Shown here in pieces: positions 18,730 to 27,508 of a DNA stretch of 64,000 bases. Source of the DNA: Shouchella patagoniensis (GTDB lineage Bacteria > Bacillota > Bacilli > Bacillales > Bacillaceae_D). Below the pieces are notes generated by a model. The model saw only the letters and a program-made list of their open reading frames with translations, was not told the origin of the DNA and made no database searches. The stretch spans positions 4,155,938 to 4,219,937 of the forward strand of contig NZ_KV917377.1 in assembly GCF_002019705.1 (NCBI RefSeq). The letters are read 5' to 3'. A program made the position numbers and the translations under genes. Each line of letters starts with the position of its first letter. Position 1 is the stretch's first letter.

Positions 18730-19008
18730 ATGACTTGGGATAGAGATGCACTATTTAAAGCACTTAGCGACTCGACACGAAGGCTAATTATAGACGAACT
18801 TTCCGAACGTAACGAGCAAACGTTGTTTGAACTTACGGTACGTCTTATTACGAATCACGACCTCTCCATTTCGCGACAGGCGATTGCTAAACATCTTTCT
18901 GTATTGGAAGATGCAGGGCTCGTGCAATCAAAACGAAAAGGTAAATATCGAGTACTTCTATTTAACAACGAACCACTAAAAAATTTGTTAGAAGGTTGGG
19001 TAGAATAA
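18730..19008 (+). CDS. ArsR-type winged-helix repressor, probably leaderless
   Basis: A 92-residue HTH_20-type regulator: LFKALSDSTRRLIIDELSER at the start and LSISRQAIAKHLSVLEDAGLV as recognition region. No ribosome binding site precedes ATG 18730, and the -10 box puts transcription start at or next to the A of the ATG, so translation may be leaderless. The N-terminus is already full length for the family. There are no metal-binding Cys clusters, so this is not a classic arsenic sensor. It is likely co-transcribed with the VOC gene. Confidence 0.85.
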   Translation: MTWDRDALFKALSDSTRRLIIDELSERNEQTLFELTVRLITNHDLSISRQAIAKHLSVLEDAGLVQSKRKGKYRVLLFNNEPLKNLLEGWVE

Positions 19009-19082
19009 ATAACCTAATAATGGATTGCATTCAGTTTAGGGCAGAGCCCCATAGATTCACCGATAAAAGGAGATAAAAGATA

Positions 19083-19466
19083 ATGAAAATTATTGTTACT
19101 AGTATTTTCGTAGAAGATCAAGAAAAGGCGCTAGCATTTTATACAGAAACATTAGGGTTTATAAAAAAACATGACGTCCCGACAGGGGAATTTAGATGGA
19201 TTGCGCTTGTTTCTCCCGAGGATCAAAAAGGTACTGAGCTACTGCTTGAACCGAATAATCATCCAGCCGCAAAAGAGTATCAACAGAAGTTATTTGCTGA
19301 AGGCGTACCAGTCACAATGTTTGGGATTGCGGATATTCACGCAGAGTACAAGCGTTTAATGGAAAGAGGCGTGACGTTTACGATGGAACCAACAAAAATG
19401 GGTGATCAAACAATAGCTGTTTTTGATGATACTTGTGGCAATTTCATTCAGATGATTCAGGAGTAG
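19083..19466 (+). CDS. VOC superfamily (glyoxalase/bleomycin-resistance-like) protein
   Basis: A 127-residue protein with two beta-alpha-beta-beta-beta modules; VEDQEKALAFYTETLGF and FDDTCGNFIQM are typical. AAAAGGAGAT precedes ATG 19083. It lies 74 bases after the ArsR gene, a frequently seen pair, and ends before a terminator. The substrate is unknown: it could be a lyase, dioxygenase or ligand-sequestering resistance protein. Confidence 0.85.
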   Translation: MKIIVTSIFVEDQEKALAFYTETLGFIKKHDVPTGEFRWIALVSPEDQKGTELLLEPNNHPAAKEYQQKLFAEGVPVTMFGIADIHAEYKRLMERGVTFTMEPTKMGDQTIAVFDDTCGNFIQMIQE

Positions 19467-19556
19467 GTAAACAAAGCAATGCTTACAAACAGGGCTTTAA
19501 ACATTCTAACCATAGCTCTACTCATTCAGGGCGAGTTGAATAAATGAGCGACAAAC

Positions 19557-19588
19557 AAAAGCGTCCCGGCGAATCTGGGACGCTTTTG
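19557..19588. terminator. Terminator after the VOC gene
   Basis: AAAAGCGTCCC (19557-19567) and GGGACGCTTTT (19577-19587) form a symmetric A-stem-T terminator, usable on both strands. Confidence 0.88.
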
Positions 19589-19850
19589 TTGTGCCAGAAA
19601 TAAACGCCAGTTGTAGGTAGAAACAGTTCCTATTACACAATATTAGGGAATTTCAAAGGAAGTGTCTCTTATTCCTACAAACATCTGTTATGATACGTAT
19701 ACAGCTATTATGAAATGGAGCTATTTGATCATTTTAGAGCATATGTATACAACTATAGGTTTCAAGGAATAGTCGATTTTCTGCTAAGAAACTGTACATA
19801 ATAAAGGACCTTTGGTTTTCGTTACGTTTATTAAGAGAGGACAGATTCAT
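19589..19850. other. Intergenic stretch without a recognised feature
   Basis: AT-rich, with no credible reading frame. Two GTATAC-containing pieces (near 19697 and 19745) are the only notable short repeats; I assign no function. Confidence 0.4.
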
Positions 19851-20036
19851 ATGTATGTAGGAGCTGTCATTTTTGCCTTAATAGGCATGGTTGCCGCTGT
19901 TGTTCACATATTCACTAATTTTTTTCGTAGTCAGAACGACATGGCTTGGTTTTTATACAGCCTATCTCAAATATTGATGTGGGTTTCACTCTTTTTCTTA
20001 TTAAGTAAAGCTGGTTCGTTAAGAAGAGAAGGTTAA
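19851..20036 (+). CDS. Small membrane protein
   Basis: A 61-residue protein of about two membrane helices (VGAVIFALIGMVAAVVHIF and a second around WFLYSLSQILMWVSLFFLL) with a basic C-terminus. GAGAGGACAG precedes ATG 19851; the longer frame to 19812 lacks an RBS. The family is not recognised. Confidence 0.6.
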   Translation: MYVGAVIFALIGMVAAVVHIFTNFFRSQNDMAWFLYSLSQILMWVSLFFLLSKAGSLRREG

Positions 20037-20060
20037 TCAAGCATCTGCTTGTTTTGAAAA

Positions 20061-20611
20061 ATGGTGATCATACCTTGCTTTATATTCGGAAAATCTGAAA
20101 ACGGGTTACTTGGAATTGGGGCATATCCAAGTGAGGAAGCAGTTGACCCAGATTTAATTAATGCTGGGAAAGAAACAGTGACTGCTAAAGAAGGTGCTTC
20201 CTACTTCGACAGTGCTGAATCGTTTGCGATGATTCGTGGTGGTCATATTGATCTGGCTATCCTTGGTGGAATGGAAGTATCAGAATCAGGCGATCTTGCT
20301 AGCTGGATGATTCTAGGAAAATGGTAAAAGGAATGGGTGGTGCAATGGACTTGGTCCAAGGGGCAAAGAAGATTGTCGTCATTATGGACCATACAAACAA
20401 GTACGGTGAGTCAAAAGTGAAGCGCAGTTGTACACTACCTTTAACCGGAAAGGCGGTCGTTCATCGGTTAATTACGGATTTAGCTGTCTTTGCATTTAAC
20501 AATGGGGAAATGACGCTACTAGAGCTTCAAGAAGGTGTGGCACTTGCAGAAGTAAAAGAAAAGACAGAGGCGTGTTTTACAGTAAGCGCTACGTTTGAAT
20601 GTAATACTTGA
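20061..20611 (+). pseudogene. scoB: Remnant of 3-oxoacid CoA-transferase subunit B
   Basis: Two overlapping frames together match the C-terminal three quarters of ScoB/Ato[41 protein letters not shown] and [14 protein letters not shown] in one frame, then [20 protein letters not shown] and HTNKYGESKVKRSCTLPLTG in the next. The shift lies at the A4 run 20318-20321, where one more A would restore GKMVKGMGG. About 50 N-terminal residues, normally including a glycine-rich CoA region, are missing, and no subunit A gene is adjacent. The gene is therefore truncated as well as frameshifted. Confidence 0.88.
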
Positions 20612-20621
20612 TGAGGTCTAT

Positions 20622-20656
20622 AAAAAAGAGTGCTACACACTGTGGCACTCTTTTTC
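20622..20656. terminator. Terminator after the scoB remnant
   Basis: AAAAAGAGTGC (20623-20633) and GCACTCTTTTT (20645-20655) form an A-stem-T hairpin, also usable by the convergent lipoprotein gene. Confidence 0.88.
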
Positions 20657-20674
20657 TAACCGGAGTATCATGGT

Positions 20675-20956
20675 TCAATCGTTTTCTGAAAATCCAACTC
20701 GATCTTTGTCTGCTTTATATGAAATAAAATATTTAGTTCCAACTTCAATAAGGTTAAATACATTTTTATCGACTGCTAGTATGTATGTTTCTTCACCTTG
20801 ATTTTTTGCTTTCATGTAATATTGACCATCTTTCTCTAAACGCTCAGTCACATCTACGATTGCGGCTCCACTCCTATCATAATGACAAGCAACTAGCATG
20901 AGTATAGATGAAGATAATACTAAGGGTTTAAATACATCCGATTTCTCCCCCGCCAA
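20675..20956 (-). CDS. Small lipoprotein, possibly frameshifted at its start
   Basis: The mature part (CHYDRSGAAIVDVTERLEKD onward) follows a hydrophobic stretch ending in the lipobox LMLVAC. The only start in frame is a TTG at 20956 without RBS. One frame over, ATG 20937 sits right behind GGGGGAG and reads MYLNP before a stop. One extra base near 20925-20930 would join it to LVLSSSILMLVAC as a good signal peptide. Either the gene is a recent pseudogene or a base is missing in the sequence. The function is not recognised. Confidence 0.55.
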   Translation of the reverse strand: MAGEKSDVFKPLVLSSSILMLVACHYDRSGAAIVDVTERLEKDGQYYMKAKNQGEETYILAVDKNVFNLIEVGTKYFISYKADKDRVGFSEND

Positions 20957-21196
20957 TTCTAAAGACTACGATCAACTAGTATCAACGAGGTTTTCCTTAA
21001 TTAAGGATAGCCTTATTGTTGTGTCGTTCACCTAAATGATTGAATGTATAAATCATTCAACGGGTAGGTAATTAAATTATCTTAGTGAATATTTTCAATA
21101 TCAATAAAAACATTCTCTTATTCAACAAAAATTTATTGAAAAGCAATAAATTTGATGTTAAATTTAAAAGGATAATAAATAAGTGAGGTGCTTTTT

Positions 21197-21673
21197 ATGA
21201 AACGAGGATCAACATGGTTTTTAAGAATGGCGGTTTTTCTTATTGGGACGCCAGTTCTTATCTTGGCTTTATTTGGCTTGTATTGGTTAGCAAATAATCC
21301 AGTAAGTCCTGATTACGACCAGCTCTTATATCCCATTTTAGTAGGTATGTATGTAACAGTGATACCGTTTATCGTTGCATTGTATCAGGCTTTTAAACTC
21401 TTAACGTATATTGATAAGAACCAATCTTTCTCAGAATTGACGGTTAAATCCCTTAAGAACATCAAATTCTGTGGCCTGATTATCAGTGGATTGTATGTTG
21501 GAATGATGCCATTTGTTTATCTCGTAGCAGAACTAGATGATGCCCCAGGACTAATTGTAGTTGGTATGGTTCTTGCCTTTGCTTCAATCGTGATTGCAGT
21601 TTTTGCAGCTGTTCTTCAAAGGCTTTTACAAGAAGCGATTGATATCAAATCGGAAAATGACTTAGTAGTCTGA
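21197..21673 (+). CDS. DUF2975 family membrane protein
   Basis: About 158 residues with four membrane helices and the central motif IDKNQSFSELTVKSLKNIKF typical of DUF2975. GAGGTG precedes ATG 21197. The next gene, 9 bases on, is a small XRE regulator, which is the standard partner in this widely found two-gene unit. The biochemical role is unknown; the pair may sense membrane state. Confidence 0.85.
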   Translation: MKRGSTWFLRMAVFLIGTPVLILALFGLYWLANNPVSPDYDQLLYPILVGMYVTVIPFIVALYQAFKLLTYIDKNQSFSELTVKSLKNIKFCGLIISGLYVGMMPFVYLVAELDDAPGLIVVGMVLAFASIVIAVFAAVLQRLLQEAIDIKSENDLVV

Positions 21674-21682
21674 GGTGAAACA

Positions 21683-21898
21683 ATGGCAATTAGAATAAAT
21701 ATTGATGTGGTGATGGCTAAAAGGAAAATGAGCGTAACAGAGCTCTCTGAAAGGGTGGGAATAACAATGGCTAACCTATCTATATTAAAAAATGGAAAGG
21801 CAAAAGCGATTCGTTTTTCAACTTTAGAAGCCATTTGTAAGGCATTAGAGTGTCAACCTGGAGACATTTTAGAATACAAAAGTGAAGAAGATGTTTAA
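21683..21898 (+). CDS. Small XRE-family regulator (YozG-like)
   Basis: A 71-residue single-domain helix-turn-helix protein: VVMAKRKMSVTELSERVGIT, then ANLSILKNGKAKAIRFSTLE and CKALECQPGDILEY. GAGGTGAAACA precedes the ATG. It is coupled to the DUF2975 gene and probably regulates that unit. Confidence 0.9.
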   Translation: MAIRINIDVVMAKRKMSVTELSERVGITMANLSILKNGKAKAIRFSTLEAICKALECQPGDILEYKSEEDV

Positions 21899-21930
21899 AG
21901 ACTTGGAAGATCACCCATGATGCAATTTTT

Positions 21931-21960
21931 AAAGAGTGCTATAGTGAAAAGCACTCTTAT
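21931..21960. terminator. Hairpin between the XRE gene and the convergent MFS remnant
   Basis: AAGAGTGC (21932-21939) and GCACTCTT (21951-21958) form an 8-bp stem. The A- and T-rich flanks are modest. Confidence 0.55.
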
Positions 21961-22989
21961 AAAGCTTTCTTTTTATCAGTCGGAACAAAGAAACCTATCA
22001 GCCCTAATCCTGCAAACAATACAAAACTAAATGGATATGTGGTCAGCTCGATCGTTTTTCCCGCAAAGAAAGAGCCTACTGATTGGCCAATTCCTAGAGC
22101 TAGGAAAGACAAGCTAACGCCTAAGGCTGGTAAGGTGTTAAAAATCCTTGTACCCCAAACAATAAATAATCCAGTAAGGAAGATATACGTACTTCCAAAT
22201 AACGCTGCGGAAATATAGACAGTCAAATGAGATGATACTGTTAAAATGGATAGGACCATTAAAAACAGAAGCAGTCGATAAGACCATGTTAATCCGATTT
22301 TCTGAATAAAGCCTCCTGCTACTCCACCTAACACACCCGCTATTCCCATAATAATCCAAAATACAACACTTTCAGTTGTAGTCATCGTATAGACTGTCGT
22401 TAGATAACTCCTTGAAAAAGTCCAGTAAATGGAAGAACTCATGCCAATTATAAATGAAGCGATAAGTAAGAACTTTGCTTTTGTTATAATGGATAGCCAA
22501 TGAAGCTTTTGATCTAAAACGTGTTTTTGTTTATTGGAAGATGGAATGGAATAATAATTCCAAATCAATACAATCACCGCTATAATGGCAAAGAAAAGAT
22601 AGGATAGTCTCCAATGTTCTGTAAAGAGTAATACAACGGGTCCCGTTAAAATGATCCCAAAACTTGTTCCACTATTTATCCATGTATTTCCTTGATCAAC
22701 GTCTTTTTTTGTTAACGTATGTTTTGCTATTTGTAACGATGATCGCTGGATTAACCGCCGTTGTTGGGATGATAGGCATCGCTACTGCACAATCATTTTC
22801 CCACTTAGTCGTTAGCATCTTTATCGCAGGTGTTGGTAGCGGGCGACCTAACCTCTTAATTAAGAATGAGGAAAGAAGCAAAGCGATTGAATAAGAGACA
22901 AAAGCGGTAGAACCTACAAAAACTCAAACGAGCAAGGGCATAGGTAACGGCAATCATCGCCAGACCTGGTAATACGATTTTCCACATGT
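21957..22989 (-). pseudogene. MFS transporter (YbfB/YjiJ-like) broken by a deletion and an internal inversion
   Basis: The start ATG 22989 with GAGGTG upstream encodes MWKIVLPGLAMIAVTYALAR. After SF about 20 codons are missing, and the frame resumes as GSTAFVSYSIALLLSSFLIK (to about 22860). The next piece of the protein, AGLTAVVGMIGIATAQSF followed by SHLVVSIFIAGVGSG, is encoded on the PLUS strand within about 22718-22850, that is, inverted. The minus-strand gene resumes with DQGNTWINSGTSFGIILTGP and runs to 21957. It sits downstream of a TetR gene and carries the same operator as that gene. Confidence 0.85.
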
Positions 22990-23028
22990 CAAATTCACCT
23001 CGTATATAAACTGTTTTCAATTAATTGA

Positions 23029-23048
23029 TAGATATAACGATCAATCTA
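23029..23048. promoter_or_regulatory. TetR operator, copy 1
   Basis: TAGATATAACGATCAATCTA lies between the TetR gene and the MFS remnant start. It is an imperfect palindrome and 19 of 20 bases match the copy at 23623, upstream of tetR itself. Confidence 0.78.
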
Positions 23049-23075
23049 TTTTGTGGAAAAAGGAGCATAAACTCC

Positions 23076-23606
23076 TTACGAAGAAAATAATTCTTTGACG
23101 GAATACGTTAACTCTTCGGCTATTGTCTCTACGTGAAACACTTCAGCCAACGCGGTAGCTCCTTCAAATAAAAGAACTAATCGAATCGCTTCTTTTTCAT
23201 CCAACCCTTTCTCCTGAAAGAATGTTAATAAGCGATTTTTATGTTGTTGGGCGAAATCAACAATTTCACTATTATACGATTGATTTACAGAATATTCTTC
23301 CCTAGCTTTTAAAAACATGCAGCCACTTGAATTATAGGAGCGTATCCAGTTCATGTGAGATTCTGCTAACGCTAATGCAGAAGATTTCTTATCGCCTATC
23401 GAACGATCTAATGAATGGAGATACCTTTCTTCTCTTCTTCTTAATACTTCTAAAATAAGCGCTTCTTTTGAAGCAAAATGATTGTAAAGTGTCATCAGAG
23501 CAACACCCGATTCATTAATAATCTGCTTCAGGCCGATCGTATGAAACCCATGTTTATCAAATAATCGCTCTGATTGCTCAAGTAGTTGCTCACGTTTTTT
23601 ACTCAT
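23076..23606 (-). CDS. TetR/AcrR family transcriptional regulator
   Basis: About 176 residues with the N-terminal TetR helix-turn-helix (LFDKHGFHTIGLKQIINESG, LYNHFASKEALILEVL) and a C-terminal ligand domain with SSGCMFLKAREEY. ATG 23606 is taken with AAAGGATG upstream; an ATG four codons earlier is possible. Twin operators before this gene and before the MFS gene indicate that it repressed both. The exporter is now broken, so the regulator may be an orphan. Confidence 0.9.
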   Translation of the reverse strand: MSKKREQLLEQSERLFDKHGFHTIGLKQIINESGVALMTLYNHFASKEALILEVLRRREERYLHSLDRSIGDKKSSALALAESHMNWIRSYNSSGCMFLKAREEYSVNQSYNSEIVDFAQQHKNRLLTFFQEKGLDEKEAIRLVLLFEGATALAEVFHVETIAEELTYSVKELFSS

Positions 23607-23622
23607 AAATAAACACATCCTT

Positions 23623-23642
23623 TAGATATAACGATCACTCTA
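23623..23642. promoter_or_regulatory. TetR operator, copy 2
   Basis: TAGATATAACGATCACTCTA lies just upstream of the tetR start. It is a one-mismatch copy of the element at 23029, supporting autoregulation plus control of the neighbouring MFS gene. Confidence 0.78.
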
Positions 23643-23955
23643 AAATGATAATATAGTATCAATCGATAATCAACTCTTTAAACGGTTAGCTGTTAGTTCC
23701 TAGTTTCCAGCTACCTTGGGGGAACCGAAGATTCAATTTCAAATCGCCACCTTCATTATGAGAAAACGCAATGAAGAAAGTTAGCATCTTAAAAAGGAAT
23801 GTCTGTGAGTTTGTCGAATGTTAGCTTAAGCACAGTAAGGGAGTTGATGCCTGTATGAACAGAATGAACTTCATTACTTCGGGTAGATATGGTGATTCGA
23901 TTATTAGTATGACTGGGAAGAGGCATAGGGCTCAAGTTTGGCAGAAGGAGCGTGG
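23643..23955. other. Intergenic stretch between tetR and the ABM gene
   Basis: No convincing gene. A short open frame from about 23856 has no family resemblance and overlaps the RBS of the next gene. Confidence 0.35.
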
Positions 23956-24287
23956 TTGGAGTTAAGTAACTTAGCAAATACATATAAATTACCCTATTAT
24001 GCAGTTGTCTTTGTTTCAGAGCGAACGAAAGGTGACAAGGGGTATGGGGTAATGGCAAAAAAATGGTCGAATTAGCGAGTAGACAAGAAGGATATTTAGG
24101 TATTGAGAATGCAAGAGATTCAGATTTGGGCATTACCGTTTCTTACTGGAAAACCCTCGACGATATTACTGCTTGGAAAACAAATGTAGCTCACCAAATC
24201 GCTCAAGAACGTGGAAAAAAAGAATGGTATAGTCGTTTCGCAGTACGTGTATGTAAAGTAGAGCGTGATTATCTATTTGAAATGTAA
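23956..24287 (+). pseudogene. Antibiotic-biosynthesis-monooxygenase (ABM) family protein, one-base frameshift
   Basis: From TTG 23956 (GGAG upstream) the frame reads LELSNLANTYKLPYYAVVFV, then SERTKGDKGYGVMAKK. The next frame continues as MVELASRQEGYLGIENARDS and ends with RFAVRVCKVERDY. Adding one A to the A7 run 24057-24063 joins the two into a full-length protein of about 110 residues with the usual ABM dimeric alpha/beta-barrel pattern. The 332-base span fits one missing base. It is either a fresh pseudogene or a homopolymer sequencing error. Confidence 0.8.
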
Positions 24288-24373
24288 GATAAGGAGACAA
24301 CATAAAGAGTTTCATCATTATAATGAACGAATTTATTTATTGTCAGTAAATATGGATGAAAGGACGTATGGAC

Positions 24374-24742
24374 ATGAGTGAGGAACAAATTATGAATCCA
24401 ATTTTAAATCAAATTGGTACGATATTTATTCCTGTAAGCAACATCGAAGAAGCTCGTAATTGGTATTGTGACCTACTAGGTCTCCCGTCAGATGGTGAAA
24501 TCTTACATGGGCATTTGTATATCTTACCTATGAATGGAACGGGAATTGTATTAGACAGTAAAATTTATTCAGAGAACACTATTTTTAAGGTTCCACTTTT
24601 TCATTTGAACACAAACAATATAGAACAAGCATTTGAGTATATGAAAAGTAAGAATGTTGAGTTAACGACAGATATTCAGCATAACCATTGGTTTAATTTT
24701 AAAGACCTTGATGGAAATCATTTAATGATGTGTAAATGTTAA
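24374..24742 (+). CDS. VOC superfamily protein
   Basis: About 122 residues: IFIPVSNIEEARNWYCDLLG opens the first beta-alpha-beta module and FKDLDGNHLMMCKC closes the second. ATG 24374 is 9 bases after AAAGGA; ATG 24368 is too close to it. Metal-type residues (His in LHGHLYI, Glu/Asp near the end) are partly present. The substrate is unknown. Confidence 0.8.
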   Translation: MSEEQIMNPILNQIGTIFIPVSNIEEARNWYCDLLGLPSDGEILHGHLYILPMNGTGIVLDSKIYSENTIFKVPLFHLNTNNIEQAFEYMKSKNVELTTDIQHNHWFNFKDLDGNHLMMCKC

Positions 24743-24885
24743 CGTTGTTGAAGTAGGAGGTCTTACTTCTAAAGAAAGTGTAAGCTTCTTGTATAGCCAG
24801 GTTATAATCCTTATCGTTACTCAAAAGGGATATTCAATCGTTGTTCTATTCTTTTTCGTCATTGAAAAGGGGGGAGTTAAATCAT

Positions 24886-25842
24886 ATGGTTTATGAAATG
24901 GAACGCTTTTCTAATGCATTAAAGTCCGTTGCCAGAAATCAAGATATTAAAAAGTATATTCAGCAATCAGAGGTACTTTTTCCTCTATTTATGGCGGGTG
25001 TAAAACGATTTGTTGCGGGAGAAACTCGGCAAGAAGGTTTAGAACGAGCAAAGAAATATATTCAAAATGGACATCGGGTTTCGCTTGAATTTATAGGTGA
25101 GAACACAACATCTAGGATGGGGAGTATCGATGCGAAAAATGAATTTTTAGCATTAATAGATGACCTATCACAACAATTAATAAAAGCGACGGTTTCCTTT
25201 GACCTTTCCCATATTGGGATGATGGTATCAGATAAACTTGCTCTAACTCATTTAAAAGAGTTAGCTACTGCTGCATATCCTACTGATATTCAGCTGATGA
25301 TTAGCATGGAGGAGTCAGAAAAAACAGACCGAATCCTATCTATTTATAAAGAGGTTTCAGCGGAATTTGAAAATTTGGGAATTACATTACAAGTCCATTT
25401 AAAACGATCTGCTGATGATTTAAACCAACTCCTACAAACACAAGGACGAATTAGGCTAGTGAAGGGTGCTTATCAAGAGCCAGAAGGTACATATATTCCA
25501 AGATCTAATGAATTAAACGAACGTTATATTGATTTTGCAAAAAAGTGTATTTCTAATAACCACTTATTATCTATCGCTAGTCATGACCAGAGTTTACTAA
25601 ATGAATTAGAGTCAACTGGTATACTATCCCATTCATTAGTTGAAGTAGAAATGTTAGATGGTGTAGGTAGCAATGATCTTCAAAAACTAATTGCTAAACA
25701 GGTAAATACAAAAGTGTATATTACGTATGGTACGGAGTGGTATCTGTATTTAGCTCACCGAATTGCTGAGTATCCTCCAAATATCTATACATTTGTTTCT
25801 GATATTGTTGAGGAAAGTTTCGTGAATTCGACTAATAAGTGA
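24886..25842 (+). CDS. Proline dehydrogenase family protein
   Basis: About 318 residues with the PRODH TIM-barrel signatures VSLEFIGENTTS, GRIRLVKGAYQEPEGTY and WYLYLAHRIAEYPPNIYTFV. FAD-dependent oxidation of proline to pyrroline-5-carboxylate is the family reaction. ATG 24886 lies behind AAAGGGGGGAG. There is no P5C dehydrogenase gene beside it. Some active-site positions differ from canonical PutB, so the substrate could be another imino acid. Confidence 0.82.
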   Translation: MVYEMERFSNALKSVARNQDIKKYIQQSEVLFPLFMAGVKRFVAGETRQEGLERAKKYIQNGHRVSLEFIGENTTSRMGSIDAKNEFLALIDDLSQQLIKATVSFDLSHIGMMVSDKLALTHLKELATAAYPTDIQLMISMEESEKTDRILSIYKEVSAEFENLGITLQVHLKRSADDLNQLLQTQGRIRLVKGAYQEPEGTYIPRSNELNERYIDFAKKCISNNHLLSIASHDQSLLNELESTGILSHSLVEVEMLDGVGSNDLQKLIAKQVNTKVYITYGTEWYLYLAHRIAEYPPNIYTFVSDIVEESFVNSTNK

Positions 25843-26049
25843 AAGTAAGGTTCTTTTGACCACTTGAAAATTGAACATTTATTCCATTTTGATAATAAGC
25901 AGGCGGAAAATCATCTTCTTCTCTGTAGGTATATTCTCCATATACTTTTTCAAAATCATCTATGGAGTCTCCGATCTTAGCAGTTTTTTACTGCAACCAC
26001 CTAGTAACAAAAGCTTTGCAAATACAATTAGATACAAATCATTCTTCAT
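25832..26049 (-). pseudogene. Small lipoprotein gene with a one-base frameshift
   Basis: ATG 26049 (GAGGG upstream) encodes a signal peptide ending in LLLLGGC (lipobox LGGC), then SKK and a stop in that frame. The next frame continues AKIGDSIDDFEKVYGEYTYR and ends ...QKNLTFTY at 25832. One more base in the T6 run 25984-25989 (A6 on the coding strand) would join them into about 72 residues. The span of 218 bases fits one missing base. It converges with and slightly overlaps the proline dehydrogenase 3' end. Confidence 0.65.
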
Positions 26050-26377
26050 TGAGAGCCCTCACTATCTGGGGAATTATGGGCGTATCCCATTTTAATGGTA
26101 CCATGATTCTCTCTTTAGAAGGAAGTTACTAGGCAGATAAAAAAAGAACAAGAAGGTAGCATGATAGACATCCTTCTTGGTTGATTCATGCCTCTTTGTC
26201 TTCTTCTATTTCTTCTAACTACTTTTAAGGAAGGTGGATTAAAGCGAAGAGTAAAAATAGGCATCTATTTTTATCTGGCCTTTTTGTGAATAAAAGGGAA
26301 ATGAACATATATGTAGAATTTCTTTGATAAAATGGGTGTTTTTATTTTTATAATGGGTAAACCAAGGAGATTTTTGG
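26050..26377. other. Intergenic stretch with one hairpin
   Basis: CAAGAAGG (26149-26156) and CCTTCTTGG (26172-26180) pair; read leftward this is followed by a T-rich run, like a terminator, but no leftward gene feeds it. Otherwise nothing is recognised. Confidence 0.4.
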
Positions 26378-27238
26378 ATGGGGATTTATATAAATAGAAA
26401 CAAGGAGCTAAAATGGATGAATAGCGATTTTGGTAAATACGATGTACCACGTACGCTGCAAAAATTAATTGATTTAGAATCGGTTCTTGGTGACTCTGAA
26501 TCGTTTTACCATGGGTTTTCTTTTTATCTTTCCTTTGATGCATTGCAGATATTTTAATACACCAAGTGATGTAATTGTATTTGGTCATATAGGTATAGAC
26601 GGAATTCATTATGGGTTCCTGACAGATTATAGTTCTGTTACGGACCTTGAGGAAGCGCCTATCGTTTGCGTTTCTCCAATGGATTTTGATTGTCCAACCC
26701 GCATCGTCGCAAGAAATCTACGTGAATTAATTTAAATGACAGTGAACTATTTTATAATCAGTTTGTGAGTGAAACGAGTTATTTAGAAGCCAAAGATCGA
26801 TGGGAGAAAGAGGCGGCTAACTCCCCATACCAATTATCTGAAAAGGAAAAATTGGTTCAGGAGAGAGGCAAAAGTTTTTTAATAGAAAATCTTCAAATAG
26901 CTATTATTGACCATCCTTATCGTTACCTTCTAGAAATAAATTTGGAGCGAAAAAGAATGGTGAGCATCGAAACACAGGATGGACTGGGTATTACGACTCC
27001 ACTTCTTCAACATGAAAAGCACATTTCATTCCCAGTACACAAAGACACAGACCCTGATATGAAGTTGTTGCAAGACTACCTTGATTCTGCACCAGTTGCC
27101 TCGCGACTTGCGCTGTTTAGGGACATTCAACTTAATTTTGTGTTGGAAAACTGCAAAGAACTGTACAAAATAGTAATTGATGCAATGAGTAAAATGGACC
27201 TTATGGATGAAGCGAACCGGTTATCTGTACACAATTAA
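26378..27238 (+). pseudogene. Unrecognised cytosolic protein gene with two frameshifts
   Basis: Three consecutive frames read as one protein. First MGIYINRNKELKWMNSDFGK and LQKLIDLESVLGD up to SFYLSFDAL (about 26550); second RYFNTPSDVIVFGHIGIDGI up to RIVARNLRELI (26730); third NDSELFYNQFVSETSYLEAK to the stop at 27238. AAGGAGA precedes ATG 26378, and ATG 26417 also has an AAGGAG. The first shift looks like loss of two bases and the second is also not in a homopolymer, so real decay is likely. I do not recognise the family. Confidence 0.7.
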
Positions 27239-27508
27239 ACATAAAAGAGAAAGATAATTATTTCTCTTTACTTGTCGTTATTTATTTTTGAAAAAACAAT
27301 CTGATTCCAAATGCTAATAAGACGGTACCCATAATGCCTGAATTTCTTTAAAACATCTTTTTATCCTAGTACTATGGCAGCTGAATTATCACCAGAGCGC
27401 ATCATTTTCTTGAAAATGCTTAAAAACGGTGATAGACAACCGATAAATATAGTACGAAAGAAACGGGTAAAAATTCGTCTGTAAATGGGGCGACTTAGGA
27501 GGAACCAG

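Noticed and set aside
21957-22577. Intact 206-residue MFS protein
   Set aside because: It is only the C-terminal half of a transporter whose N-terminal parts lie upstream, deleted and inverted.
24841-24885. Longer N-terminus for the proline dehydrogenase
   Set aside because: The extension has no RBS, whereas ATG 24886 follows a strong AAAGGGGGGAG.
26271-26609. 112-codon leftward frame
   Set aside because: Antisense to the better supported broken gene at 26378, with no RBS or signature.
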